Below, piece after piece: positions 6,501-6,801 of a stretch of 6,801 nucleotides of DNA. Each line of letters starts with the position of its first letter. Position 1 is the stretch's first letter. Source of the stretch: Holosporales bacterium (GTDB lineage Bacteria > Pseudomonadota > Alphaproteobacteria > BNTO01); NCBI GenBank assembly GCA_031257945.1, contig JAIRNU010000024.1, positions 1 to 6,801 on the forward strand, read 5' to 3'. Under the pieces are notes generated by a model. It was not told the origin of the DNA and searched no databases. It saw only the letters and a program-made list of their open reading frames with translations. The translations under genes and the position numbers were made by a program.

Positions 6501-6614
6501 AGTATCGAAGCAGGAACGTTTATGAACCTTAAACGCATTACATTTGAACCTGGTAGTCAGTTGAGAGGGATTCCGCAGGTATGTTTAATTGTTGCCAGTT
6601 TGAGTCAGTCGTGA
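3513..6614 (+). CDS. BspA-type leucine-rich-repeat protein, frameshifted near 3' end
   Basis: A 1033-aa reading frame counted from ATG 3513. Residues 1-23 are a convincing signal peptide (Lys3, Lys6, hydrophobic 8-22) with likely cleavage after VFG. Cys14 and Cys17 do not fit a lipobox. GTG 3426 and ATG 3489 are in frame, but the first lies upstream of the promoter and the second at its predicted start point. A GGTTGGGG stretch (3496-3503) is the only, weak, ribosome-binding candidate. After a header (24-125) come six 47-residue double LRRs (126-407), a Trp-containing module (414-490), a linker, a second module copy (548-622), a mixed region (623-745) and a second LRR array of about 46-residue units (from about 750). 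The repeats match LRR_5, with IP-SV-x-x-IG and AF-x-x-C-x-L motifs and a Cys about every 23 residues in the first array. After Ile1020 the frame leaves the repeat pattern and ends in 13 unrelated residues. An adhesin role is inferred from the family only. Confidence 0.85.
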   Translation: MIKLIKGTLLLTNCAICVVNVFGMEHSDLPLRLWRGQGIEEWSIRGRIFHEWELHENGTGCVIYRDKRGAGRFIIEGSVPNFVLSRDHLAKIYPSLEIATIHGIQRIDADTFVQSPLKSVTLWSDLEIIGDRAFARCPLSSNLTIPSSVRIIGEDAFYGCDQLQSVRFCGHSLEIIGARAFAQCPLSSELTIPGSVRIIGEGAFCECKRLQAVKFAGNSLEIIGKLAFARCPLYREITIPASVRTIGEQAFYECIWLQAVKFAGNSLEIIDDWAFTRCPLSSKLTIPGSVRIIGMGAFYRCNRLQTVEFAGNSLEFIGDWAFAQCPLSSKFTIPSSVRTIGEGAFYGCNRLQAVEFAGNSLESIEDRAFAQCPLSGTFTIPSSVQTIGEDAFYGCDQLQSVKFAGNSVERIAAGAFHGTNLKIIDLSECTNLIQQLRGRQTIQDFLESIFSFAEGGTGNCTIVLPAVEGKIQVWEAVRGESITWQRYQLPQKTFPTIQSFERLGFHDCIHEWFFFDETQGSASTDLPEDMGRLVTGNFSALFTWIGNGAFRGSTKYIDLSKCTALKIRDEDAFLNRIFASDDKTQCVVHLPPKPPKWMVGPILRGEWGCAGRSWKQLAPGGYYPVDGPQNLTGAERIVFKNPDATRNWGTVRCDDVKAISFDRKTFANCANITIDQTFSAAYPNLRWLLIPDKCGTLEGFENNTNIKSVVVSNLEENGAEGDAKVAPFKNSGLREVSWLPGVEHIRSHFFEDCQLLRSITIPHSVTSIGEAAFRCSGIENIDFEHNELTQIARQTFAGCKKLQLIEIPRSVTRIDPEAFEGSGLQCIAFEPGSSLTTIGPLAFRGCQFSSIVIPSRVSAIGIPAFAESAIEHIEFEPNSQLKIIEPGMLLGCQLKSITIPKSVTTIMDNAFVDTQLEYIAFEPGSKLGTITSGMFRGCQLESITIPASVTEIADDAFANTGLKHVAFEPDSKLKTITPGMFRGCQLESITIPASVTSIEAGTFMNLKRITFEPGSQLRGIPQVCLIVASLSQS
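3888..4733 (+). repeat. Six tandem 141-bp LRR units in gene 2
   Basis: Units start at 3888, 4029, 4170, 4311, 4452 and 4593. Each encodes 47 residues forming two LRRs (LEIIGxxAFAxCPLSS, then TIPxSVRxIGExAF, ending in VxFAGNS). A degenerate half unit follows at 4734. By eye, units 4 and 5 differ at about 14 of 141 positions, many changing amino acids. All six are exactly the same length, so gain or loss of a unit keeps the frame. Confidence 0.95.
4752..4982 (+). repeat. Trp-containing spacer module copy 1 of gene 2
   Basis: Residues 414-490. GAFHGTNLKIIDLSECTNL is followed by FLESIF (445-450), CTIVLP (460-465), Trp474, VRGE (477-480) and Trp484 to Pro490. The same landmarks recur at 5154-5378. 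It immediately follows the first LRR array. I do not recognise a named domain. Confidence 0.6.
5154..5378 (+). repeat. Trp-containing spacer module copy 2 of gene 2
   Basis: Residues 548-622. GAFRGSTKYIDLSKCTAL is followed by FLNRIF (573-578), CVVHLP (586-591), Trp597, LRGE (603-606) and Trp614. The order and spacing match copy 1 (75 against 77 residues), but DNA identity has largely faded, so this duplication is older than the 141-bp array. Confidence 0.6.
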
Positions 6615-6801
6615 TTCCGAGAAGCGTTACAACAATCGCAAACGACGCGTTTATTAATACTGGGATTAAGCACGTTGAGTTTGAATCCGGTAGCCAGTTA
6701 ATAGCGCTTACAGGAGGTATGTTTAGAGGCTGCCAGCTAGAGTCGAGTACAAATACAGCTAGTGTCACAAGTATCGAAGCAGGTACGTTTGTGAACCTTA
6801 A
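5769..6801 (+). repeat. Second LRR array of gene 2, period 138 bp
   Basis: The conserved Cys codon of each unit lies at 5769, 5907, 6048, 6186, 6324, 6462, 6593 and 6731, giving steps of 138, 141, 138, 138, 138, 131 and 138. Each unit reads GMFRGCQLESITIPASVT, then AF, then FEPGSQL. The 131-bp step is the only one not divisible by three. It matches a 44-residue short unit (132 bp) missing one base. The array leaves the window unfinished. Confidence 0.9.
6573..6801 (+). pseudogene. Out-of-frame continuation of gene 2
   Basis: The repeat pattern resumes in a different frame from 6575 (Ala-Gly-Met-Phe) and stays open for 75 codons to the window edge. Its two units (GMFNCCQFESVVIPRSVTTI and GMFRGCQLESSTNTASVTSI) clearly belong to gene 2. 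One base restored between 6572 and 6573, making ATT-ACC-GCA-GGT-ATG, would join them to the upstream frame. Without it, translation stops at 6612-6614. The region is therefore either dead 3' sequence of a truncated gene or the result of a sequencing error. Confidence 0.8.

Noticed and set aside
6560..6600. Programmed -1 ribosomal frameshift
   Set aside because: No X-XXY-YYZ slippery heptamer and no evident downstream pseudoknot. The spacing anomaly fits a plain deletion.
591..6614. Eukaryotic (Trichomonas-type) BspA genes
   Set aside because: Such genes exist in protists, but the Shine-Dalgarno sequence, TTGACA promoter and signal peptides favour a bacterium. It is not fully excluded without neighbouring genes.

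Overview
The window holds two large plus-strand genes for secreted-looking BspA-type leucine-rich-repeat (LRR_5) proteins, one behind the other. A roughly 590-base stretch without a recognisable gene precedes them. The first protein (903 aa) is complete. The second opens at ATG 3513 and is broken near its 3' end by an apparent one-base deletion; its repeats continue in another frame past the window edge. Bacterial features are the Shine-Dalgarno-like GGAGGTGA before gene 1, the TTGACA promoter before gene 2, N-terminal signal-peptide-like segments and uninterrupted ORFs using the standard code. BspA-type repeats are common in host-associated bacteria and in some protists, so a host- or protist-associated bacterium is the likeliest source. 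No marker gene is present and I cannot name a lineage.

Layout. 1-590: GC-rich leader with a strong G-quadruplex motif (33-52), a hairpin near 403-428 and no convincing gene. 591-3302: gene 1. Three LRR-like blocks alternate with three copies of a roughly 100-residue module. An 83-residue heptad-repeat coiled coil sits inside the first module copy, and the last LRR block has four 22-residue units. 3303-3512: spacer with a perfect hairpin and a TTGACA promoter whose -10 lies inside a 15-bp palindrome. 3513-6614: gene 2, with a signal peptide, six 141-bp (47-aa) tandem units, two copies of a Trp-containing spacer module, and a second LRR array of 138-bp units. 6573-6801: the same array continues in another frame with no stop.

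The two genes look like members of one surface-protein family built by duplicating LRR arrays and intervening modules. BspA relatives act as adhesins or host-interaction proteins, but no ligand can be read from this sequence. The highly similar in-frame tandem units (141, 138, 66 and 21 bp) could change protein length by recombination without breaking the frame. The exception is the single 131-bp interval, which marks the lesion in gene 2. I see no enzyme, defence system, RNA gene, CRISPR array or insertion sequence.
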